A DNA stretch of 64,000 bases from NCBI GenBank assembly GCA_002401765.2, contig NVTY02000079.1, positions 182,785-246,784 on the forward strand, given 5' to 3'. The notes below the pieces were generated by a model, which worked only from the letters and a program-made list of their open reading frames with translations, was not told the origin of the DNA and ran no database searches. The translations under genes were made by a program, and so were the position numbers. Origin of the DNA: Thiotrichaceae bacterium. Lineage in GTDB: Bacteria; Pseudomonadota; Gammaproteobacteria; SZUA-140. Shown one piece after another: positions 43,822 through 52,359 of this stretch (its first letter is position 1; every line of letters starts with the position of its first letter).

Positions 43822-43851
43822 GGGAATGGGAATGGGAATGGGAATGGGAAT
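43822..43851. repeat. Five tandem GGGAAT hexamers
   Basis: GGGAAT is repeated five times without change, 18 bp after the NERD gene. The first hexamer repeat is just outside the integrase stub. Strand slippage is the likely origin. Confidence 0.9.
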
Positions 43852-43896
43852 AAGGTGTGGTATGGGTTCCCACGGGGGGTGAGGGAACCAGGAATA

Positions 43897-43971
43897 TAGC
43901 TTGTAAAGCTTCGATTGAGGTTTTGCTTTTTTCACTTCTGTATTGGTCAGTGGTTTGGTTTTTATCGGCAT
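43897..43971 (-). pseudogene. N-terminal stub of a second P4-type integrase
   Basis: From ATG 43971 the minus-strand frame reads MPIKTKPLTNTEVKKAKPQ, then KLYKL. The complete integrase at 52328 starts with the matching KPLTNTEVKQAKPQGKVYTL. After about 25 codons the similarity ends and the frame runs into the hexamer repeat. The stub lies about 125 bp from an att-like repeat, the same arrangement and strand as the complete integrase and ssrA. Confidence 0.75.
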
Positions 43972-44045
43972 TTTGGTGGTACAGCTTTTGGTGGTATGAG
44001 TCTGTACTACCAGCATTCCTAGGATTGTCTAGTGCTTAGGATACT

Positions 44046-44093
44046 CTAGGCAATAAAAAACCCGGAGAGCCTTGTTAAGTGGCTAACCGGGTT
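44046..44093 (-). terminator. Copy of the ssrA terminator beside the integrase stub
   Basis: On the minus strand AACCCGGTTAGCC ... GGCTCTCCGGGTT is followed by TTTTTATTGCC, an imperfect stem with a T-run. The same arrangement, ending CAATAAAAAACCC on the plus strand, stands next to ssrA at 52425-52467. It supports a former ssrA-type junction. Confidence 0.6.
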
Positions 44094-44095
44094 GG

Positions 44096-44133
44096 TTTAG
44101 GCTCTTATCGAACCTGCTTATGGGGTGGCGGGA
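44096..44133. other. att-like repeat of the ssrA 3' end (left end of element 2)
   Basis: The 38 bp starting TTTAGGCTCTTATCGAACC match 52470-52511, the ssrA 3' end and its downstream bases, apart from two substitutions near its middle and a 4-bp gap (TGGA missing). The match stops at GGCGGGA; the ssrA coding part beyond it is not repeated. This is the probable left attachment site of the element that ends at ssrA. Confidence 0.7.
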
Positions 44134-44192
44134 ACTGAATTCTATATCTAACTCATTGTTATTTAATAAAATAGACCGGTTCAGTTTTTCGC

Positions 44193-44217
44193 AGTACTAC
44201 TACCAGTACTACCAAAA
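44193..44217. promoter_or_regulatory. Arm-type integrase site, left end
   Basis: AGTACTACTACCAGTACTACC followed by AAAA contains two copies of AGTACTAC(T/C). The matching pair GGTACTACTAACGGTACTACTAAAA is at 52360-52384 beside the complete integrase. Paired short repeats inside both ends of an element are typical of tyrosine-integrase arm sites. Confidence 0.55.
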
Positions 44218-44264
44218 ATAAAAGTCACTGCTCTATTTATAAATTTAGAGACCGGAAAAGCCTG

Positions 44265-44513
44265 TTAACGGGGTAGCCTGTTTTTATGGTCAGCGTATGC
44301 CATGGAGCGACGTAACCACTCATGAATCAGGATGAGGCCATAGCTACCTTCATTCCCTAGAGCGGAATCGTTCAAATCAAGGTGTGTCAGTAGCGCTAAA
44401 ACAGCACGTACCCCATCTGATTGAGCGTCATTGCTAAGCAGGGGATTTGTATAAAGCAAATCCTGATCAGGTGCTTCTCTCTCTTGATCGCCGCTACTGG
44501 ATTGATCTGGCAT
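44265..44513 (-). CDS. Hypothetical small protein near the left end of element 2
   Basis: 82 residues from ATG 44513, which has AGGGAGA 8 bp upstream; the frame is open to 44636. The product starts MPDQSSSGDQERE and continues with a helical part GVRAVLALLTHLDLNDSAL and LILIHEWLRRSMAYADH. It resembles small genes found at the ends of P4-type elements, but I do not know the family. It is transcribed toward the left end. Confidence 0.6.
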   Translation of the reverse strand: MPDQSSSGDQEREAPDQDLLYTNPLLSNDAQSDGVRAVLALLTHLDLNDSALGNEGSYGLILIHEWLRRSMAYADHKNRLPR

Positions 44514-44740
44514 GGCTGATTCTCCCTGTTTTGGATAAAAACAAAGCCACCAAATTAATGGCGGCCGGGAGTTCAAAAGTCGCGTAAAGACGACCGTGAC
44601 GGCCTTTAGACCGGAGTCCTGGACATACACCGCCACCTCCCGGCCATAACAGGTCGAAAGGCGGCATTAATAACGGCAATACCAACCGCTTTACGCGGAG
44701 TTTTGAAGCTCCGGCGAGCCATACGGCCCGCAGTGCTGAT
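44514..44740. other. GC-rich leader stretch resembling P4-like element control regions
   Basis: Upstream of the gene above on the minus strand this region carries GC-rich inverted stretches such as CTCCCGGCCGCC, GGCGGCATT and AAGCTCCGGCGAGCC. Similar stretches with translated forms around LNSRPP are found before Ash/Icd-like genes in P4-type satellites. It may encode a control RNA. Weakly supported. Confidence 0.3.
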
Positions 44741-44916
44741 TTTACATCAAGTTAGAGAGTGAATTGTATTTATTTCAGGAAATGAGGTTCGTTCGTTGGG
44801 CTTTTTGGGGAGTCCAGTCGTAATGTGCTGTGATTCTGGGCGATTTGATCTAATGTTGCCTTTGGCATGGCGTCTTAAGAATATATAATGTAGGGGATTA
44901 TTTATATTCAGGGAGA

Positions 44917-46086
44917 GTGGCCGTTCAATATTCACATGAGCAGTTTTTTAGGAAGATGCCAAATGTTGATTTGGCTCGATACTTTGAATCAGTGGGCATA
45001 TCACTAGGTATTAATCTTAGTGAATTAAAGGAAAGTGATTCAGGGGCTATTTTTCAGGCGTTCCTAACGTTACCAGAAAATCAACGGTCACGGGTTGAGG
45101 CCGATTTTCAGGATATCAACGCGCTTGCCTTTGACGGCGGTGTAAAAGCCTTAGTGGATGAAGCACGCTTTCATGAAAAAAATGACTCGTTTGCATCGAT
45201 AATAGCTGAAATTAAAGGCCTTCACTCAAAGGTGATGTGGGCATTTCTGGAAAAGAAGAGTTATTGGCTCGGTGCTAGCATGTTTCTACATGCCGATAGT
45301 ATCAGCCCTTCGTTTTGGAGGAAGCGTATTGATATTCCACCAGCGGCACCCTGTGTTGAAGAAAATGATACTGATGAACTAGCGGACGCGATTAGCAACT
45401 ATTTTCATACCAAAGAGGGAAAAGGACGGAATTGTAAGGTCGATGTTTACCGAAGAGGCAATAAGGAGTATTTCTTTGCTTATCCCGAAGGATTCGCCCA
45501 ATCTACAGTTGAATGGATAAGCAATACACTAGAAACACGCACACGCCATCCGGCATTCGAAATTATCTTTGTCTATTGTGAAGATAAACATTCATTAGAT
45601 ATTTGCGCACCTAAAAACACTAAAGTAATACCCGTTCTGCAAAGGTTATTTGCTCACACTATTTTAAAGCTGGAGACCCTGCCCGGTGGGGCATTTCATA
45701 AGCCAGCCTATAACGTCGATTCGCTGGACGATACCAAGTTTGAGTTTACAAAGCCGTTTAATTCCAAAATCAGCGGTATCGTGGTTACGCATCTACGCTG
45801 AAAACTAGCGCATGAGGAAAATAGGCAGATTACCTTAAAGGCAGAGATAAAAGGCAATGCTCAAGCGGTATACGATCTGCTAGGTGATCTTGAATTACCG
45901 CCCTACCGCATCACTCAAGTAGGCGTTAGCGTCTCATTTGAGGCCACGGCCGAGAGGTGCGAAAGTGATCGGGCTTTTAATATCACGCCGCCTCATGGTT
46001 GTGCACTTGGTTATGATGGCCAAGACGGCGTGATTCGTGAAATGCTTGCGCTCTCTGGCATCGAACCCGGTGCAATGTCGAAGTGA
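44917..46086 (+). pseudogene. Unknown element gene, interrupted by an in-frame TGA
   Basis: A frame from GTG 44917 stops at TGA 45799-45801 (294 residues), then goes on in the same frame for 94 more codons to TGA 46084-46086. That last stop overlaps the GTG of the next gene as GTGA, as a coupled operon would, so the original protein had about 389 residues. Visible segments: LARYFESVGISLGINLSELK at the N-terminus, WAFLEKKSYWLGASMFLH near 107, CKVDVYRRGNKEYFFAYPEG near 170, then RAFNITPPHGCALGYDGQDG after the stop. No family recognised. A nonsense mutation or a sequence error. Confidence 0.65.
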
Positions 46087-46883
46087 CCACCATTTCATAT
46101 AACACCGTGTTAGTGGAGTTGTTAGCGCGCATTGCTCGCACGGATAAGCATGTGCTGATTAGCTGGCATAAAGTCCAGCAATGGCCTGATAACCTGTTAA
46201 AGCGATTGGCGGCTGGGCTGCTTGCGAAGGCTTCACAGGCGGAATCGATTCAATGCCCTGAATGCCCTAATGCCTGCTTTATGAATGTTCGTATCTATAC
46301 CAGTCCAGAGTCACCAACACCCCGCGCCTTTGTTATCTGTAATGATATTGATATGCAGGAAGAAATGGGACGAATCAACATCGATTTGGATTCGTTACAG
46401 CAATGGAAAACCAGCGCCAAGCAGTTGGCAAAGGTGGTTGCTGGGTTGTTGGATTTGGATATCACGCCTAATAAAACAAAATCTCAGGATAATATCCCTC
46501 TCGGTATGCTTGCCAGTAAAAACGGTCGGCATTGGGTAAGCTTAAATATTAAATCCATGTTGCTTGAGCTTAACCAGCAAACAGTGCAACTCAATGAGCT
46601 TTTGTATTTTGAGGGTGAATCATTGGTGATTGATCGTTCACGTATTAATGAAATGTTGGTTGCTGCTCCATTACGACAGGGTAAAGAATACATTCCTTCG
46701 ACATCAATCCGCGAAGCTAGAAAACTAAAGACTGAAGCAAAGCACCAAAATTGGCGTGATGAATATGCTCGCATGAAGCGTCAGCAACCAGATATGAGCG
46801 CTAGAGGTATTTCTAAGAAGATAGCAACCATGAATATAGCTCAGGGTGCAGAGGCATCAACCATTTATCGAAAGATGAAATGA
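46083..46883 (+). CDS. Hypothetical protein coupled to the gene above
   Basis: 266 residues from GTG 46083, overlapping the preceding stop by 4 bp. A CPECPNAC segment near residue 59 may hold a metal or be structural. The middle has LLDLDITPNKTKSQDNIPLG, and the C-terminus has a basic helix-rich part (MSARGISKKIATMNIAQGAEASTIYRKM) that resembles a helix-turn-helix of the resolvase or Hin type. It may bind DNA. The pair has no known function and is found with mobility genes here. Confidence 0.7.
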   Translation: MTTISYNTVLVELLARIARTDKHVLISWHKVQQWPDNLLKRLAAGLLAKASQAESIQCPECPNACFMNVRIYTSPESPTPRAFVICNDIDMQEEMGRINIDLDSLQQWKTSAKQLAKVVAGLLDLDITPNKTKSQDNIPLGMLASKNGRHWVSLNIKSMLLELNQQTVQLNELLYFEGESLVIDRSRINEMLVAAPLRQGKEYIPSTSIREARKLKTEAKHQNWRDEYARMKRQQPDMSARGISKKIATMNIAQGAEASTIYRKMK

Positions 46884-47121
46884 AAATAGTTAGGCGCAAA
46901 ATTTCCGCCTACTTCCCCATGTTTTAACTCATTTTTTTATATGCACTTATCCTTTTAGTGTGTTCGGCTCTTTTCCCCGGATTAAATCCGCTATTCTTGA
47001 AATAATCTAGTTTTATAGTGATTTCGTTGATCTCAGTAGGCGGAACAAACCTACTCACGTAAAAAATCGCACAGATAACCTCGCTTTTACATTATCCATT
47101 AAGCGTTCACGAGGTTTCAAA

Positions 47122-47313
47122 ATGCAATATAGAATTCTAAGGCTTCCCGCTGTAAAAGAGCTTACCGGCTTATCACGTAGCACCATTTACTTGCGTGTTT
47201 CTAAAAATGAATTTCCTTCGCCCATTTCTTTGGGAGGAAGAGCGGTTGGCTGGGTAGAAGAGGAAATCAATCTCTGGTTAACAGAAAAGATTGAAGATAG
47301 TCGTGGGGTGTAG
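47122..47313 (+). CDS. AlpA-family excisionase/regulator
   Basis: 63 residues: RILRLPAVKELTGLSRSTIYLRVSKNEFPSPISLGGRAVGWVEEEINLWL is a complete AlpA/MerR-like winged helix. AlpA regulators control excision genes in P4-like and other integrative elements. It is followed after 2 bp by another helix-turn-helix gene and then a tyrosine recombinase, and probably regulates them. Confidence 0.9.
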   Translation: MQYRILRLPAVKELTGLSRSTIYLRVSKNEFPSPISLGGRAVGWVEEEINLWLTEKIEDSRGV

Positions 47314-47315
47314 TC

Positions 47316-47786
47316 GTGAGAAAAGGCATCAATCCCAATCTTGCCAAAATCCATCGAAATTGCACGGTGGAAGAGGTGGCTGGTTTATTTGGTGTGCATA
47401 AAAACACGGTGCGAGCATGGGTGAAAAATGGTCTCAATATCTGCGATGACAAAAAACCGATGCTTATTTTAGGTAGCGTGTTACGGGAATTTATTCGTAA
47501 TAAAAAGACAGCGCATAAACAGAAATGCAAGCCGTGGGAGTTCTACTGTATGCGCTGTAGAAGGCCTCAATCTGCGGCTGGTAGTATGGCTGACTATGAG
47601 CCTCAAACGTCCACAAGGGGGTGCTTAATGGCGCTCTGTTCAGGGTGTGAAACATCAATGAATAAGTATTTTAGTTTAGCCAAATTGGAGGGGTTGAACG
47701 ATAAATTAGACATCACGATACCGATAGCACTAAAGCACATAAACAAGAGTGATGAACCCCTCCTAAACAGTGACTTTAATGAATGA
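47316..47786 (+). CDS. Helix-turn-helix protein with cysteine-rich C-terminus
   Basis: 156 residues, GTG start 2 bp after the AlpA gene. The N-terminal helix-turn-helix is TVEEVAGLFGVHKNTVRAWVKNGL (residues 17-40), an excisionase-type helix-turn-helix. The C-terminal half has FYCMRCRRPQSA and CLMALCSGCETSMNKYF, four cysteines arranged as CxxC pairs, suggesting a zinc ribbon. It lies between AlpA and a tyrosine recombinase and may be a recombination directionality or DNA-binding accessory factor. Confidence 0.8.
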   Translation: MRKGINPNLAKIHRNCTVEEVAGLFGVHKNTVRAWVKNGLNICDDKKPMLILGSVLREFIRNKKTAHKQKCKPWEFYCMRCRRPQSAAGSMADYEPQTSTRGCLMALCSGCETSMNKYFSLAKLEGLNDKLDITIPIALKHINKSDEPLLNSDFNE

Positions 47787-47795
47787 GGTTGAGAG

Positions 47796-48896
47796 ATGAA
47801 AAAACACAACTCAGATAATGAGCGAATCAAGCGCAAATACTTCACTTTTATGAAGGAGGCGAAGCGCCAGAATGAGGCTTCGATTGATGCGATTGCAAAG
47901 GCGTTGAAACGGTTTGAGGATTATAACAAATTCCGTGATTTTAAGGCATTCCACTTTGCACAAGCGGTGGCCTTTAAGAAGCATCTAGCCAATCAGGAAA
48001 ACCAGCAAACAGGTAAGAAACTGAGTAAGGCGACGATGAATTCAACGCTTCGCCACCTGAAGGCATTTTTTCAATGGCTCTCTATGCAGACGGGTTATAA
48101 ATCCCGAATCAATTATTCTGATGCTGAGTATTTTAATCTCTCTGAAAAAGATGCTCGGGTAGCGACTGCGCCGCGTATGAAGCCCGTTCCGACCATCGAG
48201 CAGATTAAACACGTCATTGGGGCGATGTCCTCAGATACGGTGTTAGAGCGGCGTAACCGCTGCCTGATCGCCTTCACCCTGTTAACCGGGGCAAGGGATA
48301 GCGCCATTGCTTCGATGAAGCTCAAACATATTGATCTTGAGGCGGGTAGTGTGTTTCAGGATGCCAGAGAGGTGAAAACCAAGAACAGCAAAACATTCAT
48401 CACTTACTTTTTCCCTGTGGGTGATGAGATTCATCAAATCGTGCGTGATTGGGTGCTTTATCTGAAAAATGATTTGCTATGGGGTAATGATGACCCTTTA
48501 TTTCCCAAAACAGAGGTAACGCAAGGTGAGAATCATACTTTTCAGGCTTCAGGCATCAAAAAAGAGCACTGGAGTACTGCATCACCGATTCGCGCTATCT
48601 TCAAAGATGCGTTTGAATCTGCTGGGATTCAATATTTTAACCCGCATAGTTTCCGGAATACGCTGGTGGAATTGGATGAAAAGGTATGCCAATCACCAGA
48701 AGCATTTAAGGCGTGGAGCCAAAATATGGGGCATAGCGGGGTGTTGACTACCTTTTTTAGTTATGGGGAGGTTCAGCCAAAGCGGCAAGGCGAGATTATT
48801 CAGCAATTGGGGGTGCCGCGTGAGGTAGCTAATCAATCTATCGATACTGAAGCGATTGCAAAGGCTGTGGCGCGTGAAATGAAAAATGGCATGTAG
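47796..48896 (+). CDS. Tyrosine-type site-specific recombinase
   Basis: 366 residues. An N-terminal SAM-like DNA-binding domain (about 20-110) precedes the catalytic domain with Arg in LLTGARDSAIASM near 166, HSFRNT (His and second Arg) near 286, the GHSGVLTTFF histidine near 314 and the nucleophile tyrosine in FSYGEVQ near 322. AGGTTGAGAG precedes the ATG. It differs strongly from the P4-type integrase at 51084 and is the element's second recombinase. It forms one transcription unit with the AlpA and HTH genes. Confidence 0.9.
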   Translation: MKKHNSDNERIKRKYFTFMKEAKRQNEASIDAIAKALKRFEDYNKFRDFKAFHFAQAVAFKKHLANQENQQTGKKLSKATMNSTLRHLKAFFQWLSMQTGYKSRINYSDAEYFNLSEKDARVATAPRMKPVPTIEQIKHVIGAMSSDTVLERRNRCLIAFTLLTGARDSAIASMKLKHIDLEAGSVFQDAREVKTKNSKTFITYFFPVGDEIHQIVRDWVLYLKNDLLWGNDDPLFPKTEVTQGENHTFQASGIKKEHWSTASPIRAIFKDAFESAGIQYFNPHSFRNTLVELDEKVCQSPEAFKAWSQNMGHSGVLTTFFSYGEVQPKRQGEIIQQLGVPREVANQSIDTEAIAKAVAREMKNGM

Positions 48897-48947
48897 TGGT
48901 AGGATTCACATTTGTTGAGCTGTTTGAGGCGACGTATGTGGATGTGC

Positions 48948-49631
48948 TTAATTAGTTTCGTCATTAGGTGGGTTATCTGATAATTCGCGTATTTTATCTC
49001 GAAAATAACAGAAACTAATGGATGAATTATTTTCAACATTCATATATGGGGTTATATTTTCAGCCCATGCTGATTTTTCTGATCCAGTTGTTTGCCACCC
49101 CTTGGTTTTAAGTGCTTCTGATCCTCCAAGAAAAATAGCATCAGCTAAAAGCTCCCATGTGCCACAAATCGAATCGTTAATATAATTCTTTAGTATATTG
49201 TTGTTGGCTTTTGGGTAGGCTGCTTTGATGGCTGGAATATCCCCCAAAAACCAAGCCTCTCCTTCTTCTACTGAAATGCAGAATTGTGTTTCAGGTTTTG
49301 GATTACAAGCGTTTAAAACCCCAAGCAACTCTTGGCGGAAACTTTTTAAACACTTGTTATCTAAATCGCAAACCAGTATTACGGCTGCACGGTAACCAAC
49401 TGGATAACTATTAAATGCATTTCCATAGCCGCTTAATAGCTTAGGAAGTTGAGAAAGTAGGATGCGTTTTCTTGCATCGCCGCTGTTCCCGATTTTTTTA
49501 GGTATTCTTCCAATCCCCTTGTATGAGTGGACAGTAAATGTGTGTTCACTGTCATTTCCAATAATTTTAGGAATAAGTAAGTCAATCGTCTTTTTTCCCG
49601 AGAGGTCTTCAACCAGTATTTCAAAGTGCAT
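48948..49631 (-). CDS. DUF4276-family (TOPRIM-like) protein
   Basis: 227 residues from ATG 49631 (GGGGAG upstream); a longer open frame to 49676 is not needed. The N-terminus FEILVEDLSGKKTIDLLIPKI has the glutamate of a TOPRIM-like fold; LVCDLDNKC near residue 95 gives the DxD-like pair, and SVEEGEAWFLGD near 137 holds further acidic residues, as in DUF4276. Its start lies 4 bp after the ATPase stop, so the two form one operon. TOPRIM domains in such pairs act as nucleases in OLD-type and PARIS-type defence systems. Confidence 0.82.
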   Translation of the reverse strand: MHFEILVEDLSGKKTIDLLIPKIIGNDSEHTFTVHSYKGIGRIPKKIGNSGDARKRILLSQLPKLLSGYGNAFNSYPVGYRAAVILVCDLDNKCLKSFRQELLGVLNACNPKPETQFCISVEEGEAWFLGDIPAIKAAYPKANNNILKNYINDSICGTWELLADAIFLGGSEALKTKGWQTTGSEKSAWAENITPYMNVENNSSISFCYFRDKIRELSDNPPNDETN

Positions 49632-49635
49632 TGAA

Positions 49636-50928
49636 TTACTCCCCGTCAAGATAATCACTATACCAAAGACCACCAAGTGGTAACCCTTCTGCCACCATGT
49701 TTACTACGATCGGGTCATCACTTGCTCTTCTAATAACGGAGAAACCATCAGTATCCTTTTCCAAAACCCAAACTTCATCGGGTTCAAGTGAATCTACTAA
49801 ATATGGCTGATGTGTTGTAATGAAAACTTGTGAGCCACCTTTTCGACCAGTGGCGTGATCTCTGAATTCACGAGCTAAGGACTCTAGCAATTTATGATAC
49901 AAGCCATTTTCAGGTTCTTCGATGCATAAGAATGGTGGAGGATTGGGGTCTTCGAGCAGCAGTAGATAAGCAAAAACTTTCAGAGTGCCATCTGACATTT
50001 GTTGAGAATAAAATGGATCAAGAAATCCTTTGTCATTAAATCGGAGAAGTAAACGGCCATCATTTGTTCTTTCCGTATCAATTTTTTCTATTCCTGGGAT
50101 TTTTTCAGAAATTCGATTCAGGATCGATTTGAATCGTTTGGGATGTTCGCGTTCCATAAACTGAACAACATTGCCAAGATTATCACCATGGATATTGAGA
50201 TGTTTTTGTGGGCCAGCAAGAGGCAGACTCCTTGCTGCATCAGGGGTAAAATAACTTAGATACCATCCTTCGATGAATTTTCGAAATGTGGAAACTCTTG
50301 GGTGTTGTTTTAATGATCCAAGCGTGGCGATACCTAGTTTACGTTTGTCTTCAAGTTCAATAACCTCAGTCTCTTTAGATTCTTCATCTGATTTCTTTTC
50401 CTCGATACGTTTGATTAAGTCAATAATATCAAATGGCACACGTTCTTCATCAACTTGAGTCCCGCTTTGGTCGCCTTTCCACACTACGCCTTTACCATTA
50501 TTTAGCATGAGAAATGAAAAAGGCCATCCTCGCGTTTGCCCTTTTCGCCTTTGTCGAAGACGTTCCTTTAATACAAATGGGCGGCCTGATTTTTCGACAT
50601 CAATAGAAAGTTCATAGGTAATAGGTCTCGCATTTCCATCTTCTTTGTAATAAATATCGAATTCAATCGGCCCTTCTTGCCCTTGTGTGCGAACTTTTTC
50701 AAACCCGCCTCGACCATGAGCATCGCAGGCCTCTTCGACCCCAAATTTCAAACAATCAGCTAAAAAACCAAAAGCATCAAATAGTGAGCTTTTGCCCGCG
50801 CCATTTTTTCCTATTACTACTGTCAAAGGTGTAAGTGGATGGGCGGTTCGTTGGTTCCACAAGCGACCTAGAGTGACATCCTTTAGTGATCTGTAGTTTC
50901 TTACTCGAAACCCTTCAATTTTCGCCAT
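49636..50928 (-). CDS. AAA ATPase, OLD/ABC-type (AAA_15/AAA_21)
   Basis: 430 residues. Walker A VVIGKNGAGKSSLFDAFG near residue 38; ABC signature-like QMSDGTLKVFAYLLLLEDP near 310; Walker B PPFLCIEEPENGLYHK near 332; and the switch histidine FITTHQPYLVDSL near 365. The middle (about 100-280) is an insert with a charged helix. These motifs are those of SMC-like ATPases of overcoming-lysogenization-defect nucleases. Here the nuclease is not fused but encoded by the DUF4276 gene that follows. A two-part antiphage system is the likely role. Confidence 0.9.
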   Translation of the reverse strand: MAKIEGFRVRNYRSLKDVTLGRLWNQRTAHPLTPLTVVIGKNGAGKSSLFDAFGFLADCLKFGVEEACDAHGRGGFEKVRTQGQEGPIEFDIYYKEDGNARPITYELSIDVEKSGRPFVLKERLRQRRKGQTRGWPFSFLMLNNGKGVVWKGDQSGTQVDEERVPFDIIDLIKRIEEKKSDEESKETEVIELEDKRKLGIATLGSLKQHPRVSTFRKFIEGWYLSYFTPDAARSLPLAGPQKHLNIHGDNLGNVVQFMEREHPKRFKSILNRISEKIPGIEKIDTERTNDGRLLLRFNDKGFLDPFYSQQMSDGTLKVFAYLLLLEDPNPPPFLCIEEPENGLYHKLLESLAREFRDHATGRKGGSQVFITTHQPYLVDSLEPDEVWVLEKDTDGFSVIRRASDDPIVVNMVAEGLPLGGLWYSDYLDGE

Positions 50929-51083
50929 GTTATAAGCCTCTTGAATATATATCTGACTATAAATTATTTTTTCGAATTATTTTGAAAATGCATTAGTCAA
51001 TGGCAGGTGGTGAATCTTAATGCTTGCTTTAAACAATAGATAACATCGTATGGCAACTTAAATTTCAATGCTCGCTGGGTACA

Positions 51084-52328
51084 TTACATGCTAACTAATT
51101 TAAGCCCCTTCTTCCCAGTCAAACTCATATTACCCATGGCGGCCTCTTCAATATGCTCACTCCACCACTTCATCACAGGCTTTCTACGCTCAATATAACT
51201 TGCCCGATTATAGGCATTACGCACTTCGTTTTTGCCGGTATGGGCAAGCGCCGCTTCAATCACATCACCATCAAACCCTTCTTCATTTAAAATGGTGCTG
51301 GCTAATGCCCTCATGCCGTGGGCTACCAGTTGTTTATCAAACCCCATCCGTTTTAATGCGGTGTTGGCGGTTTGTGGGTTCGCGTGTTTTTTCGGATCTC
51401 TATCCGAGGGGAAAACAAACTCACTACGTCCACTAATAGGTTTTAGCATATCTAGCAACGCCAAGTACTGCCTAGTGAGTGGCACTACGTGCGCTTTTTT
51501 CTTCTTCATCCGTTCAGGTGGGATATTCCATAACCCTTGGTTCAGGTCGATCTCATCCCAGCGAGTACCAGCGGCCTCACTTGGTCGCACCATGGTATGA
51601 AGTTGCCATTCAATCAAAAAGCGCGTGGTGAGCTTGATACTGGCCATAGATAACGCATGTGACAACATAGGGAGTTCTTCGGGTTTAAGGGTGGGTAGAT
51701 GCTGCTTAGTTGGGTTCTTGAATGCCTTGCTAATCCCAGCCAGCGGATTGATCTCAATAATGCCAGCGTTCACCGCGTGAATCATGATCTCATTCAGGCG
51801 TTGGCAGAGTCGCTTAACGGTTTCTAGGCTACCTTTTGCCGCTACTGGCTTGATCGTTTCAATTGCTTTGATGGCGGTAATCTTATGGATCGGTATTTTG
51901 CCAAGCGAAGGGAATATATACAGCTTTAAAGAGCGCCATGTATCAGTGGCATGGTCGGCGGTGATGTTGCCTTTTTTAACCTCCAGCCAATCAGCAGCGA
52001 TATGTTCGAGTGTGTTGCTATGGGCTAGCTCGCGGGCACGTGCCTTATCATCACGGTGTTCCTGTGGGTCAATATCCTGAGCAAGTAGCTCTCTGGCCTC
52101 GGTGCGCTTTTGCCGCGCTTCGGCAAGGGATATTTCAGGATAAGCCCCAAAGCTCAGGCTGGTACGTTTCTTAGTGTATGGCCTCATATAATCCAGCAAC
52201 CACAGCTTAGAGCCATTCGGTTTGATTCTCAGTTGCAGACCACCACCATCAGAAAGGGTGTAAACCTTCCCTTGGGGCTTCGCTTGCTTCACCTCAGTGT
52301 TAGTGAGTGGTTTAGTGATTCTGGCCAT
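51084..52328 (-). CDS. P4-type tyrosine integrase (DUF4102 domain)
   Basis: 414 residues. N-terminal DUF4102 arm-binding domain (LTNTEVKQAKPQGKVYTLSD and LSLGAYPE-type motif as SFGAYPEISLAEARQKR near residue 57), core-binding domain about 105-190, and catalytic domain with Arg in VRPSEAAGTRWDEID near 251, VAHGMRALASTIL near 335, and the nucleophile tyrosine in RNAYNRASYIERRKP near 372. It directs integration at the ssrA 3' end, 170 bp away. The ATG at 52328 is in the same orientation as ssrA. Intact, so the element may be mobile. Confidence 0.94.
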   Translation of the reverse strand: MARITKPLTNTEVKQAKPQGKVYTLSDGGGLQLRIKPNGSKLWLLDYMRPYTKKRTSLSFGAYPEISLAEARQKRTEARELLAQDIDPQEHRDDKARARELAHSNTLEHIAADWLEVKKGNITADHATDTWRSLKLYIFPSLGKIPIHKITAIKAIETIKPVAAKGSLETVKRLCQRLNEIMIHAVNAGIIEINPLAGISKAFKNPTKQHLPTLKPEELPMLSHALSMASIKLTTRFLIEWQLHTMVRPSEAAGTRWDEIDLNQGLWNIPPERMKKKKAHVVPLTRQYLALLDMLKPISGRSEFVFPSDRDPKKHANPQTANTALKRMGFDKQLVAHGMRALASTILNEEGFDGDVIEAALAHTGKNEVRNAYNRASYIERRKPVMKWWSEHIEEAAMGNMSLTGKKGLKLVSM

Positions 52329-52359
52329 TTTAGTAGTACCGCTTTTGTAGTATCGCCAT

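Noticed and set aside
43822..43851. CRISPR-like array at the GGGAAT repeats
   Set aside because: Hexamer tandem repeat without spacers; no CRISPR array or cas gene seen anywhere in the window.
44494..44685. Overlapping minus-strand frame near the left end of element 2
   Set aside because: It is another frame of the GC-rich leader; the gene with the good ribosome-binding site at 44513 was kept.
35236..45801. TGA read as an amino acid (selenocysteine or changed code)
   Set aside because: TGA ends many intact genes in the window, no Sec-type stem-loop is evident after 35238, and homologues have no cysteine or selenocysteine at the hsdR position.
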